A DNA stretch of 15,756 nucleotides from Actinomycetota bacterium (GTDB taxonomy: Bacteria > Actinomycetota > Acidimicrobiia > Actinomarinales > Actinomarinaceae), in assembly GCA_002724835.1 (NCBI GenBank), contig PBPX01000060.1, positions 1 to 15,756 on the forward strand. Direction: 5' to 3'. Below the pieces are notes generated by a model, which did no database searches, had not been told where the DNA came from, and saw only the letters and a program-made list of their open reading frames with translations. This document shows, one piece after another, positions 6,590-13,087 of the stretch. The position numbers were made by a program, and so were the translations under genes. Within the stretch, counting starts at the first letter, position 1, and every line of letters begins with the position of its first letter.

Positions 6590-7406
6590 TTACATAATAT
6601 ATAGATGAAAGAACAACAAAAACGCCAATCCAATTAGTTAAATTGAGAACTTCTTCAACATAAAATACTCCAATTAATAAAGCAAAGACTCCCTCTAGTC
6701 CAAACAATAAAGATGCGGTAGAGGCATTTATAAACTTTTGTCCAAATAGCTGAAGATAAAAGGCACAGAAATTAACAAGAATACCTAAAAATAATATTGG
6801 ATATATGAAATCTATACTTTCTGAAATTTGATTAATCTTCAAAAAAGGAATGCAAAGTATTCCACCTACTAAAGATTGAATAAACATAAGTTGTGAAATA
6901 TTTTTGCCTTGAATATATCTTTCAACCATTACTATGTGCAGGGCATAACCAGAAGCACAAATTAAAGTAAAGAGATTACCAAATAGTTGGTCTATGCTAT
7001 TTATTGCAATTAAGAATATTCCAAGAAATCCAAATGTAGAACCTATATAGTTTTTTCTTTCTATTTTTGTTTTATTAATAAATTTTGAAAAGATTGGAGT
7101 TAGCACAATATAAAATCCAGTAACAATACCAGAATTTATTGTGGATGTAGTAAGCAATCCTTGTGTTTGAGTTATATATCCAATCCAAAGAAACAGTCCC
7201 ATTAAAAATCCTGGTTTTAAATATTCTTTTGTTGGGATTCCACCACTAACAAGAAATAAAATAGATGCAATTAAATATCTAAGAAATACAACAGTGGTAG
7301 GAGATAGGTCATCCAGCAAGTTTTTTACAATTATAAAAGTTGATCCAAACAATAAAGCTGCAAGGACCAAAGCATTAACTGCTATAACTTTTTTATTCTT
7401 AAACAT
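6579..7406 (-). CDS. EamA/DMT-superfamily permease
   Basis: A 275-residue integral membrane protein with about ten hydrophobic segments in two similar halves, the layout of EamA (drug/metabolite transporter superfamily, 10 TMS). The first half shows ALLFGSTFIIVKNLLDDLSP and FLRYLIASILFL near residues 17-54, typical of the family; the second half ends with ASLLFGLEGVFALLIG and a final helix (about 257-273). The length is normal for the family. These proteins export or import amino acids, purines, nucleotide sugars or other metabolites; the substrate cannot be read from sequence. The ATG at 7406 gives a short basic N-terminus (FKNKK) ahead of the first helix. It is convergent with the small membrane protein gene, overlapping by 11 nt, and divergent from nth across a 40-nt gap. 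Confidence 0.92.
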   Translation of the reverse strand: MFKNKKVIAVNALVLAALLFGSTFIIVKNLLDDLSPTTVVFLRYLIASILFLVSGGIPTKEYLKPGFLMGLFLWIGYITQTQGLLTTSTINSGIVTGFYIVLTPIFSKFINKTKIERKNYIGSTFGFLGIFLIAINSIDQLFGNLFTLICASGYALHIVMVERYIQGKNISQLMFIQSLVGGILCIPFLKINQISESIDFIYPILFLGILVNFCAFYLQLFGQKFINASTASLLFGLEGVFALLIGVFYVEEVLNLTNWIGVFVVLSSIYYVIKE

Positions 7407-7434
7407 CTGAATAAGTGAACATTAATATATTGTA

Positions 7435-7440
7435 TAAAAT
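7435..7440 (+). promoter_or_regulatory. Candidate -10 box for leaderless nth-ccdA-ygfZ transcript
   Basis: TAAAAT (five of six matches) ends 6 nt before the nth ATG at 7447, the same spacing as at dnaE and polA. TATAAA at 7433-7438 overlaps it. No Shine-Dalgarno sequence is present. Confidence 0.42.
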
Positions 7441-7446
7441 AATTAT

Positions 7447-8079
7447 ATGAAAAAACAAGTTAAGGTAAAAGAGATTCAAAAGATCTTAGACAAGAAATAT
7501 CCAAATCCACCAGTTCCATTGAATCATAAAGACCCCTTCACTCTATTAATAGCTGTTTTATTATCTGCCCGCTGCACAGATAAAAAAGTAAATGAAGTGA
7601 CACCTTATTTATTTGAATTAGCGAATAATCCAAATGAAATGGCTAAACAAAATGTAAATAAGGTTCGCCAAATTGTTAAACCTTGTGGATTATCACCACA
7701 AAAATCAAAAGCAATAGTGGGACTATCAAAAATACTAGTAAATAAATATGATTCAGTCGTTCCAAAAAATTTTGAAAAGTTAGAAGAATTACCAGGAGTA
7801 GGTCACAAAACAGCTTCAGTCGTAATGAGCCAAGCATTTGGAGTTCCTGCATTCCCCGTTGATACACACATTCACCGATTAGCATGGAGATGGGCATTGT
7901 CTACAAGGAAAAGTGTAGAAAAAACTGAAAAAGATTTAAAACGTTTATTTCCTGAAGAATCTTGGAATAAACTACATTTACAGATGATATATTTTGGGCG
8001 TGAATATTGTCCAGCGATATCACATAAAAAAGATTTATGCCCTATTTGTAGTAAATATGGTCGTAAGGGGATTAAATAA
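7447..8079 (+). CDS. nth: Endonuclease III-like DNA glycosylase/AP lyase, lacking the fourth cluster cysteine
   Basis: A 210-residue base-excision repair enzyme that removes oxidised pyrimidines and cleaves abasic sites. The HhH motif LPGVGHKTASVV (115-126) carries the catalytic Lys121, and FPVDTHIHRL (136-145) carries the catalytic Asp139. The N-terminal block PFTLLIAVLLSARCTDKKVN (30-49) is typical. Most Nth proteins end with four cysteines (C-x6-C-x2-C-x5-C) binding a [4Fe-4S] cluster. Here only C188, C198 and C201 are present, spaced C-x9-C-x2-C, and the protein stops at 210 with no further Cys. The ending YFGREYCPAISHKKDLCPIC resembles, from memory, Bacteroidetes-type Nth tails, so transfer is possible. 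It heads a tight block with ccdA (1 nt later) and the ygfZ-like gene. The ATG at 7447 has TAAAAT 6 nt upstream. Confidence 0.95.
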   Translation: MKKQVKVKEIQKILDKKYPNPPVPLNHKDPFTLLIAVLLSARCTDKKVNEVTPYLFELANNPNEMAKQNVNKVRQIVKPCGLSPQKSKAIVGLSKILVNKYDSVVPKNFEKLEELPGVGHKTASVVMSQAFGVPAFPVDTHIHRLAWRWALSTRKSVEKTEKDLKRLFPEESWNKLHLQMIYFGREYCPAISHKKDLCPICSKYGRKGIK

Positions 8080-8080
8080 C

Positions 8081-8788
8081 ATGGATATAAATTTATCAAT
8101 AGCATTTATATTTGGGGCCCTTTCTTTTTTCTCTCCTTGCGTTCTTCCTTTAGTGCCCGGTTATCTTGCTATATTTTCGGAGGTAGAAAAAAATACTCGT
8201 GTACGTTTGATTGGTTCAATTCAATTTACTTTTGGATTTACATTAGTTTTTATTTCTTTAGCAGCAATAGCTACTAACATCGGATCTTTCTTTTCTCAAA
8301 ACTCTCAGTCTTTATCGATGTTAAGTGGGGTGATAATAATTATTTTTGGTCTAATACTTTTCTTTCCAAATATGAACCAAAAATATTTTTATAGCGCAAA
8401 CTATGTCGATTTAAATCGATTTAAAAGTTTTAAAAACTTTGTTCTAGGTTTAACGTTTGCTTTTGGATTTACCCCATGCATAGGACCAGTCTTAGGAGCA
8501 CTTCTTACTTTATCTTCAAACAAACAAACAGTAAGTGAGGGCATACTTTTATTATCTGCATATTCTTTAGGATTAGCCATTCCATTCATATCAATGCCTT
8601 TACTTTCTTCAAAAGTCAATCTTAAAGGAAGGTTTATTATTAAATTTCAACAATATTCAAATAAAATATCTGGAAGTGTTCTAATTTTTATTGGTTTTTT
8701 AATATTCTCTGACAGGATGTACATTCTTGCTTCAATATTCCAAGACTTATTTATTTATTTAAAACTTGATTGGTTAAGTACAATATAA
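8081..8788 (+). CDS. ccdA: CcdA-type cytochrome c biogenesis / thiol-disulfide membrane transporter
   Basis: A 235-residue protein with about six membrane segments. It carries the two hallmark CcdA/DsbD-beta motifs in repeated halves: FFSPCVLPLVPGYL with C20 and FGFTPCIGPVLGALL with C133. In the family these two cysteines pass reducing equivalents from cytoplasmic thioredoxin across the membrane to outside thiol-disulfide proteins, supporting cytochrome c maturation and other pathways. The start is ATG 8081, not the longer in-frame reading beginning at 7994 inside nth: 8081 follows the nth stop by 1 nt, lies 10 nt after AAGGGG (8065-8070), and puts the SPC motif at the usual place near the N-terminus. 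No ResA/CcsX/TlpA partner is in the window. It is 2 nt before the ygfZ-like gene, so likely cotranscribed. Confidence 0.93.
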   Translation: MDINLSIAFIFGALSFFSPCVLPLVPGYLAIFSEVEKNTRVRLIGSIQFTFGFTLVFISLAAIATNIGSFFSQNSQSLSMLSGVIIIIFGLILFFPNMNQKYFYSANYVDLNRFKSFKNFVLGLTFAFGFTPCIGPVLGALLTLSSNKQTVSEGILLLSAYSLGLAIPFISMPLLSSKVNLKGRFIIKFQQYSNKISGSVLIFIGFLIFSDRMYILASIFQDLFIYLKLDWLSTI

Positions 8789-8790
8789 GA

Positions 8791-9357
8791 ATGCAATATT
8801 TGAAACTAGATAAAGTCCTAACTTTTGAAGGAGAAGATGCAGTTTCATTTTTAGATTCACTGATCTCGAATGAATTTGTTGAAGGAAAAATAGTTCCATC
8901 TTTTTTACTTTTCCCTGATGGAAAGATAAATTACTGGTTCTTAACTGAAAAAAATGGTCAAGTTGTAAATATATACCAAAACAAAGATGAATTATTAAAT
9001 ATAAAAGAAACTTTAGAAAAATACAAAATAAGAATTAATTGTGAAATAGAGATAAAAGATATAGATGTCTATTTAAAAATTAATCCAGATACATTTGAAT
9101 CAGGATTTGAGAATAGCTATACAGGAAAAGATTTGGTGACTTGGAATGAGATAACTTTAAACACCGAACTACCAACCACAGATACAATACAAAATGGACT
9201 ATTACCTAATGAAACTAAATGGCTTCTAACATTTCTTAATTTTGAAAAAGGATGTTTCCTGGGTCAAGAGCCTGTATCAAGAGTAAATTTTAGAGGAAGA
9301 CCAAGGCGAAAATTGATAACAAACGAAACTGGTGTTCAAGAATTTATTAAAATTTAA
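8791..9357 (+). CDS. Short YgfZ/GcvT-like (folate-binding) protein
   Basis: A 188-residue protein with the YgfZ signature EKGCFLGQEPVSRVNFRGRPRRKL at 152-174 (Cys155 in KGCxxGQE). YgfZ binds tetrahydrofolate in vitro and supports some iron-sulfur enzymes such as MiaB. The N-terminal part has the GcvT-like opening (LTFEGEDAVSFLDSLISNEF, 10-29). E. coli YgfZ has 326 residues; this one ends 14 residues after the signature block and lacks the usual C-terminal barrel, and its middle is also shortened. The ATG at 8791 is 2 nt after the ccdA stop; an upstream TTG (8770) would add seven residues inside ccdA and is less likely. The reading frame is clean with no internal stop, so this looks like a reduced form, not a recent pseudogene. 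It converges on the YczE-like gene with 1 nt between the stop codons. Confidence 0.85.
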   Translation: MQYLKLDKVLTFEGEDAVSFLDSLISNEFVEGKIVPSFLLFPDGKINYWFLTEKNGQVVNIYQNKDELLNIKETLEKYKIRINCEIEIKDIDVYLKINPDTFESGFENSYTGKDLVTWNEITLNTELPTTDTIQNGLLPNETKWLLTFLNFEKGCFLGQEPVSRVNFRGRPRRKLITNETGVQEFIKI

Positions 9358-9358
9358 C

Positions 9359-9955
9359 TTATAAGCTAAAAATTGCTCCCTTGTCATATCTTTCTAAAGC
9401 AAATTGTACAATTGGTCCTACTGATAAAACCATAACCACCGTTCCATATCCGTAGGAACCCCCAAGCATGACTCCAATTATAAATGCTGTAAAGTCGATT
9501 GCTATTCTTGTAGCTCTAATGCTTGGTCCCATTTTTGAAATACCTGTCATAATTCCATCTCTTGGACCTGGACCAAGACCTGAACCTATGTATATTCCTA
9601 CACCCATCGCAAAAACAACAGTGCCAAAATATAGATACAAATGTCTAAGCCAAAATAAATCAGGAGTTGGTAAGAAGTACATAGTCAAATCAATTACATT
9701 ACCGATTGTAAGTATATTAATTATTGTTCCAATGAAAGGCTTTTGTTTTAAAGGAATCCACCCTAGAAGCAAAATAAATCCCGTAATTACTCCAGCGAAT
9801 CCGATCTTTACATTTATTAATTGACTAAAACCATCATGAAAAACATCCCACGAGTTTAAGCCCAATTTAGCCTCAATGGTAAAAGCAAGACCAAAACCAC
9901 ATAAAAACAAACCAAATAATAATTGAGGCAACCTTTCTAATATTTGTTTATTCAT
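9359..9955 (-). CDS. YczE/YitT-like multi-pass membrane protein
   Basis: A 198-residue membrane protein with about five or six hydrophobic segments. It matches the YczE/YyaS group: LFGLFLCGFGLAFTIEAKLG near the N-terminus, LNSWDVFHDGFSQ, and GSGLGPGPRDGIMTG in the middle, which is the group's clearest motif. No biochemical role is firmly established for the family; a B. subtilis member is linked to post-transcriptional effects on antibiotic synthesis. I chose ATG 9955 over TTG 9964 because it has GGA about 5 nt upstream and gives a normal N-terminus (MNKQILERLP). It overlaps the upstream gene by 8 nt, so the two are probably translated together. Substrate or partner unknown. Confidence 0.88.
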   Translation of the reverse strand: MNKQILERLPQLLFGLFLCGFGLAFTIEAKLGLNSWDVFHDGFSQLINVKIGFAGVITGFILLLGWIPLKQKPFIGTIINILTIGNVIDLTMYFLPTPDLFWLRHLYLYFGTVVFAMGVGIYIGSGLGPGPRDGIMTGISKMGPSIRATRIAIDFTAFIIGVMLGGSYGYGTVVMVLSVGPIVQFALERYDKGAIFSL

Positions 9956-10322
9956 TTTTTCCAAATAATTCTTCTAATACATTTATGTTCTCGGGACACA
10001 GTTCATAAATAGAGTGAAATCTTATAATTGGAATTATTCTGTTTTCCTTTTTTACTTCTATTCCATTTTGAATAAGTATGTTTTGAATCGAAAATAAAGA
10101 TGTTTCTTCATCTTTCCAATTGTTTGCTTCATTACATACTGATTTTCCAATTTCAATAACAATTTCGTCACTGAAAGTATTAAGTGTTTTATCTGCATCA
10201 GCTATACGTAATTGATTTATATAACTATCACCGAATCTTTCATAAGTAGTAATTGAATAAATTATTATTCCACTCACAAAAATAATAGATATTATAAAAC
10301 CAATTTTTGATATATTATTCAC
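9948..10322 (-). CDS. Small membrane-anchored protein with two cysteines, possibly DUF732-like
   Basis: A 124-residue protein with an N-terminal hydrophobic segment (about 6-25, ISKIGFIISIIFVSGIII) that could be a signal peptide or an anchor, followed by a polar mostly helical outside domain. Two cysteines stand out: C63 in GKSVCNEA and C109 in YELCPEN. A small secreted helical domain with VC near the middle and CP near the end recalls the actinobacterial DUF732 family, but similarity is judged by pattern only and the match is tentative. There is no lipobox. The gene is 47 nt downstream of tRNA-Leu on the same strand and overlaps the YczE-like gene by 8 nt, forming a two-gene unit. Alternatives: an unrelated lineage-specific exported protein. 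Confidence 0.7.
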   Translation of the reverse strand: MNNISKIGFIISIIFVSGIIIYSITTYERFGDSYINQLRIADADKTLNTFSDEIVIEIGKSVCNEANNWKDEETSLFSIQNILIQNGIEVKKENRIIPIIRFHSIYELCPENINVLEELFGKNE

Positions 10323-10360
10323 TACTTCATTATTAACTTAATCAGTATTTAAAAGTAATT

Positions 10361-10368
10361 AAAAAAAA
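10361..10368 (-). terminator. T8 tract directly after tRNA-Leu
   Basis: Eight T residues on the minus strand begin two bases after the discriminator base. The tRNA acceptor or T-arm could serve as the preceding hairpin. No separate stem is present, so this is a plausible but unproven termination and trimming point. Confidence 0.35.
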
Positions 10369-10369
10369 G

Positions 10370-10451
10370 TACCCGGAGGGGGAGTCGAACCCCCACATCC
10401 GAAGATACTGGATTTTGAATCCAGCGCGTCTGCCAATTCCGCCATCCGGGC
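10370..10451 (-). tRNA. tRNA-Leu (anticodon CAA)
   Basis: On the minus strand the 82-nt gene folds as a tRNA: acceptor arms GCCCGGA/TCCGGGT with a G-T closing pair, discriminator A (10370), anticodon arm CTGGA-TTCAAAA-TCCAG with anticodon CAA reading UUG, a long variable arm with a TTCG-containing loop as expected for Leu, and a T-arm GGGGG-TTCGACT-CCCCC. The 3' CCA is not encoded; after A73 the sequence is C then eight T, which may act as a transcription end. A perfect TATAAT (10467-10462) lies 10 nt upstream. Confidence 0.97.
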
Positions 10452-10461
10452 TTACTTAAAG

Positions 10462-10467
10462 ATTATA
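10462..10467 (-). promoter_or_regulatory. -10 box for tRNA-Leu
   Basis: Perfect TATAAT on the minus strand, 10 nt before the tRNA 5' end, so the primary transcript would have only a few extra 5' bases. The -35 region is weak. It is divergent from the polA promoter within a 68-nt gap. Confidence 0.55.
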
Positions 10468-10507
10468 TTTGATATATCCAAAAATGAGAGAATTTATTTT
10501 TTAAGTT

Positions 10508-10513
10508 TACAAT
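10508..10513 (+). promoter_or_regulatory. Candidate -10 box for leaderless polA transcript
   Basis: TACAAT within GTTTACAAT ends 6 nt before the polA ATG (10520), the same hexamer and spacing as at dnaE. There is no Shine-Dalgarno sequence. The -35 region is not recognisable. Confidence 0.48.
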
Positions 10514-10519
10514 GGTTTA

Positions 10520-13021
10520 ATGATTATTCTTATTGATGGATTTAGTGTTGCTTTTAGGGCTTTTTATGCTTTGCCGGAGACTTTAATTACATCAGATGGA
10601 ACCCCAACAAATCTTATTCATGGGTTTCTTTCAATGATCAACAAGGTAGTAAATGAATATAAATCAGAACAAATGATTGTTACATGGGATTTGCCTGGGA
10701 AAACTTTTAGAAATGATATATATAAAGAATATAAATCAAATAGATCTCCAGCGCCTGATAATTTTAAGGTGCAAATACCTCTTTTACATGAGTTATTAGA
10801 TTCATTTAATATTCCTCAAGTTTCAGAAGCAGGTTATGAAGCTGATGATGTCCTTGGGTCCTTAGCAAAAAAATATAATGAAAAAGGAGAAGAAGTATTC
10901 ATTGTTACTGGAGATAGAGACACTTTTCAGTTAATTTCAAAAAATACGAAGATACTTTATACAAAAAGAGGAATATCTGAAATAGACGTTGTAGATGAAA
11001 AGTTTTTTACTAATAAATATGGATTTAAAACAGAACAATACATTGAATACTTAGCACTAAAAGGAGATCCATCAGATAACATTCCTGGTTTACCTGGAGT
11101 CGGAGAAAAAACTGCAACATCGTTATTAAAAAAATATAAAACAATAGAAGGAATTTATAAAAATTTAGATGATTTAACACCAAAAATAAAAAATTCATTT
11201 GAAGAAAATAAAGAAATGTTAAAAACAAGTAAAGACTTGGCAACCATTAGAACAGACTTAAAAATAAAATTACCGAAAGTAAAATTAAAAGATACAGCAT
11301 ATTTTTCAGATGAAGTTTTAGAAGCTTCTCAAGATAAAGTAAAGAAACTTGAATTAAATAAATATATTTCATCATCAAATCCTCATGAAGAACAAAATAA
11401 TGAAAATGAACATAATGACGATTTATTAATAACTAATCAATTAGAAGGTCTACAGTTGATGATTAATTATGAAGAACAATTGTATTACATAAATTCAGAT
11501 AACTATGGAAAATACTCAGGTAAATTATCAAATTTAGATTACTTTATATCTTTGAACACACAAAAGCTTATAAACAAAAATGAGGAAGGGGTAAGTAATT
11601 TAAAATTTGATGCATATGATTGCATACTTTTCTTGAAAGATCCAAGCATTAGGCCTGATAATTTATTAAGTATCTCTAAATATCTAGATAGGACTTCAGG
11701 CATAACAAATAAATCAGAGGTCTTAGATTATCTTTTATTTTTTCAAAAACATTTTTTATATATATCTAAAGAAGTACAAACATTTAAAAATGAAAAAAAA
11801 CTTTTTAGAATTTATGAAGATTTGGATTTTCCTCTTTTATCAATATTAGATTCTATGAATAAAAAAGGAGTAAAGGTATCTAAAAATAAAATAGAGACAT
11901 TATCTAAAGAAATTAATTATGAGTTAGATTTACTTGATAAAGAAATAAAAAATATTACCAAAAAAGATTTCAATTTAAATTCACCGAAACAATTATCTGA
12001 AATCTTATATGTTGATATGAAGTATCCAATAATTAAAAAGACTCCAAAAGGAGCTCCTTCAACAGATGCTTCAGTTTTAGAAGAATTATCTAAATCTCAT
12101 GAACTTCCAAAATTTATTCTTAAATACAGAGAGTATGAAAAGCTTAGATCAACTTATATAGAAGGATTAAAAAATGAAATTGTAAAAAATAGAGTTCATA
12201 CATCTTATAACCTATTTGGAACAACGACAGGTAGGCTTTCATCTGAAAAACCAAACTTACAAAATATTCCTAATAAAACACAAATAGGTCAAAAAATTAG
12301 AGAGTTTTTTATAGCCGATTCTAATCACTCATTCATTATTGCCGATTACTCACAAATAGAATTAAGAGTACTTGCTCACTTAAGTAAGGATAAAAATATG
12401 ATCGGTATGTTAAAAAATAGAGATGCTGATATACACTCTGAAACTGCTGCTCGAATATTTAATATAGATATAGATTCCGTTTCAAAAGATATGAGGAGAA
12501 AAGCTAAAGAAGTAAATTTTGGTTTAATTTACGGAATGGAGTCTTTTGGTTTATCTAAAAGTTTAGATATACCTAAAAAAGAGGCCACTGAATTAATTGA
12601 TTCATATTTTAATCAATTTCCAAAAATTAAAGGCTATTTAGATTCTATTGTAAAAAATGCAGAAAACTCTACTTTTACTGAAACACTATACGGGAGGAAA
12701 AGATTCATTAGAGAGTTAGCTTCTTCTAATTTTCAATTAAAAGCTATGGGAAAAAGAATTGCAATGAATGCCCCTATTCAAGGGACAGCTTCAGATATCA
12801 TGAAAATCTCTATGATTAAATTAGAAGATAAAATTAAAAAACTAAATTCTACTGATATAATTTTACAAATTCATGATGAGATAATTATTCAAACCCCTGA
12901 TGATATTGCAAGTAAAACTGCTAAATTAGTACAAAAAGAAATGGAAAATGCCACCATTTTAGACGTTCCTTTATATGTTGATATAAAACAAAATAAAAAT
13001 TTAGCTAATTTTAATAATTAG
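10520..13021 (+). CDS. polA: DNA polymerase I, inactive-looking 3'-5' exonuclease region
   Basis: An 833-residue family A polymerase for Okazaki-fragment processing and repair synthesis. The 5' nuclease domain (about 1-285) keeps its acidic residues: D6, D57, EADD (107-110), GDRD (131-134), and KGDPSDNIPGLPGVGEKTA (181-199) with D183 and D186. The middle (about 300-415) is short and I see no DxE exonuclease motif, so 3'-5' proofreading is probably lost, as in Taq polymerase (832 residues). The polymerase domain has motif A DYSQIELR with D609, the O-helix RRKAKEVNFGLIYG (659-672) with R659, K663 and F667, and motif C IHDE with D786. Phe at 667 is the common dideoxynucleotide-discriminating form. 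The ATG at 10520 follows TACAAT by 6 nt. It is followed by rpsA, coaE and uvrB, a common actinobacterial order. Confidence 0.98.
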   Translation: MIILIDGFSVAFRAFYALPETLITSDGTPTNLIHGFLSMINKVVNEYKSEQMIVTWDLPGKTFRNDIYKEYKSNRSPAPDNFKVQIPLLHELLDSFNIPQVSEAGYEADDVLGSLAKKYNEKGEEVFIVTGDRDTFQLISKNTKILYTKRGISEIDVVDEKFFTNKYGFKTEQYIEYLALKGDPSDNIPGLPGVGEKTATSLLKKYKTIEGIYKNLDDLTPKIKNSFEENKEMLKTSKDLATIRTDLKIKLPKVKLKDTAYFSDEVLEASQDKVKKLELNKYISSSNPHEEQNNENEHNDDLLITNQLEGLQLMINYEEQLYYINSDNYGKYSGKLSNLDYFISLNTQKLINKNEEGVSNLKFDAYDCILFLKDPSIRPDNLLSISKYLDRTSGITNKSEVLDYLLFFQKHFLYISKEVQTFKNEKKLFRIYEDLDFPLLSILDSMNKKGVKVSKNKIETLSKEINYELDLLDKEIKNITKKDFNLNSPKQLSEILYVDMKYPIIKKTPKGAPSTDASVLEELSKSHELPKFILKYREYEKLRSTYIEGLKNEIVKNRVHTSYNLFGTTTGRLSSEKPNLQNIPNKTQIGQKIREFFIADSNHSFIIADYSQIELRVLAHLSKDKNMIGMLKNRDADIHSETAARIFNIDIDSVSKDMRRKAKEVNFGLIYGMESFGLSKSLDIPKKEATELIDSYFNQFPKIKGYLDSIVKNAENSTFTETLYGRKRFIRELASSNFQLKAMGKRIAMNAPIQGTASDIMKISMIKLEDKIKKLNSTDIILQIHDEIIIQTPDDIASKTAKLVQKEMENATILDVPLYVDIKQNKNLANFNN

Positions 13022-13063
13022 TTTGTAAATATCATAGATATGTTATTCTAAAAGTCGCAATAC

Positions 13064-13069
13064 TATGAT
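13064..13069 (+). promoter_or_regulatory. Candidate -10 box for rpsA
   Basis: TATGAT (five of six matches) lies 18 nt before the rpsA ATG (13088), which would give a leader of about 10 nt. It sits in the right arm of a 7-bp inverted repeat, ATCATAG (13031-13037) and CTATGAT (13063-13069), separated by 25 nt. No Shine-Dalgarno sequence is apparent. Evidence is weak. Confidence 0.3.
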
Positions 13070-13087
13070 TGGAAAAAATTACATATT

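Noticed and set aside
7994..8080. Longer ccdA reading starting inside nth, adding 29 residues.
   Set aside because: The extra residues are read through the nth C-terminus in another frame; ATG 8081 follows an AAGGGG and puts the SPC motif in its normal place.
8791..9357. The ygfZ-like gene as a pseudogene.
   Set aside because: The frame is clean, the signature is complete and the gene is tightly spaced in an operon; a shortened functional form is more likely.
9468..9824. Plus-strand 118-codon open frame within the YczE-like gene.
   Set aside because: It is the complement of clear YczE coding sequence with its GPGPRDG motif; the hydrophobic look is a mirror effect.
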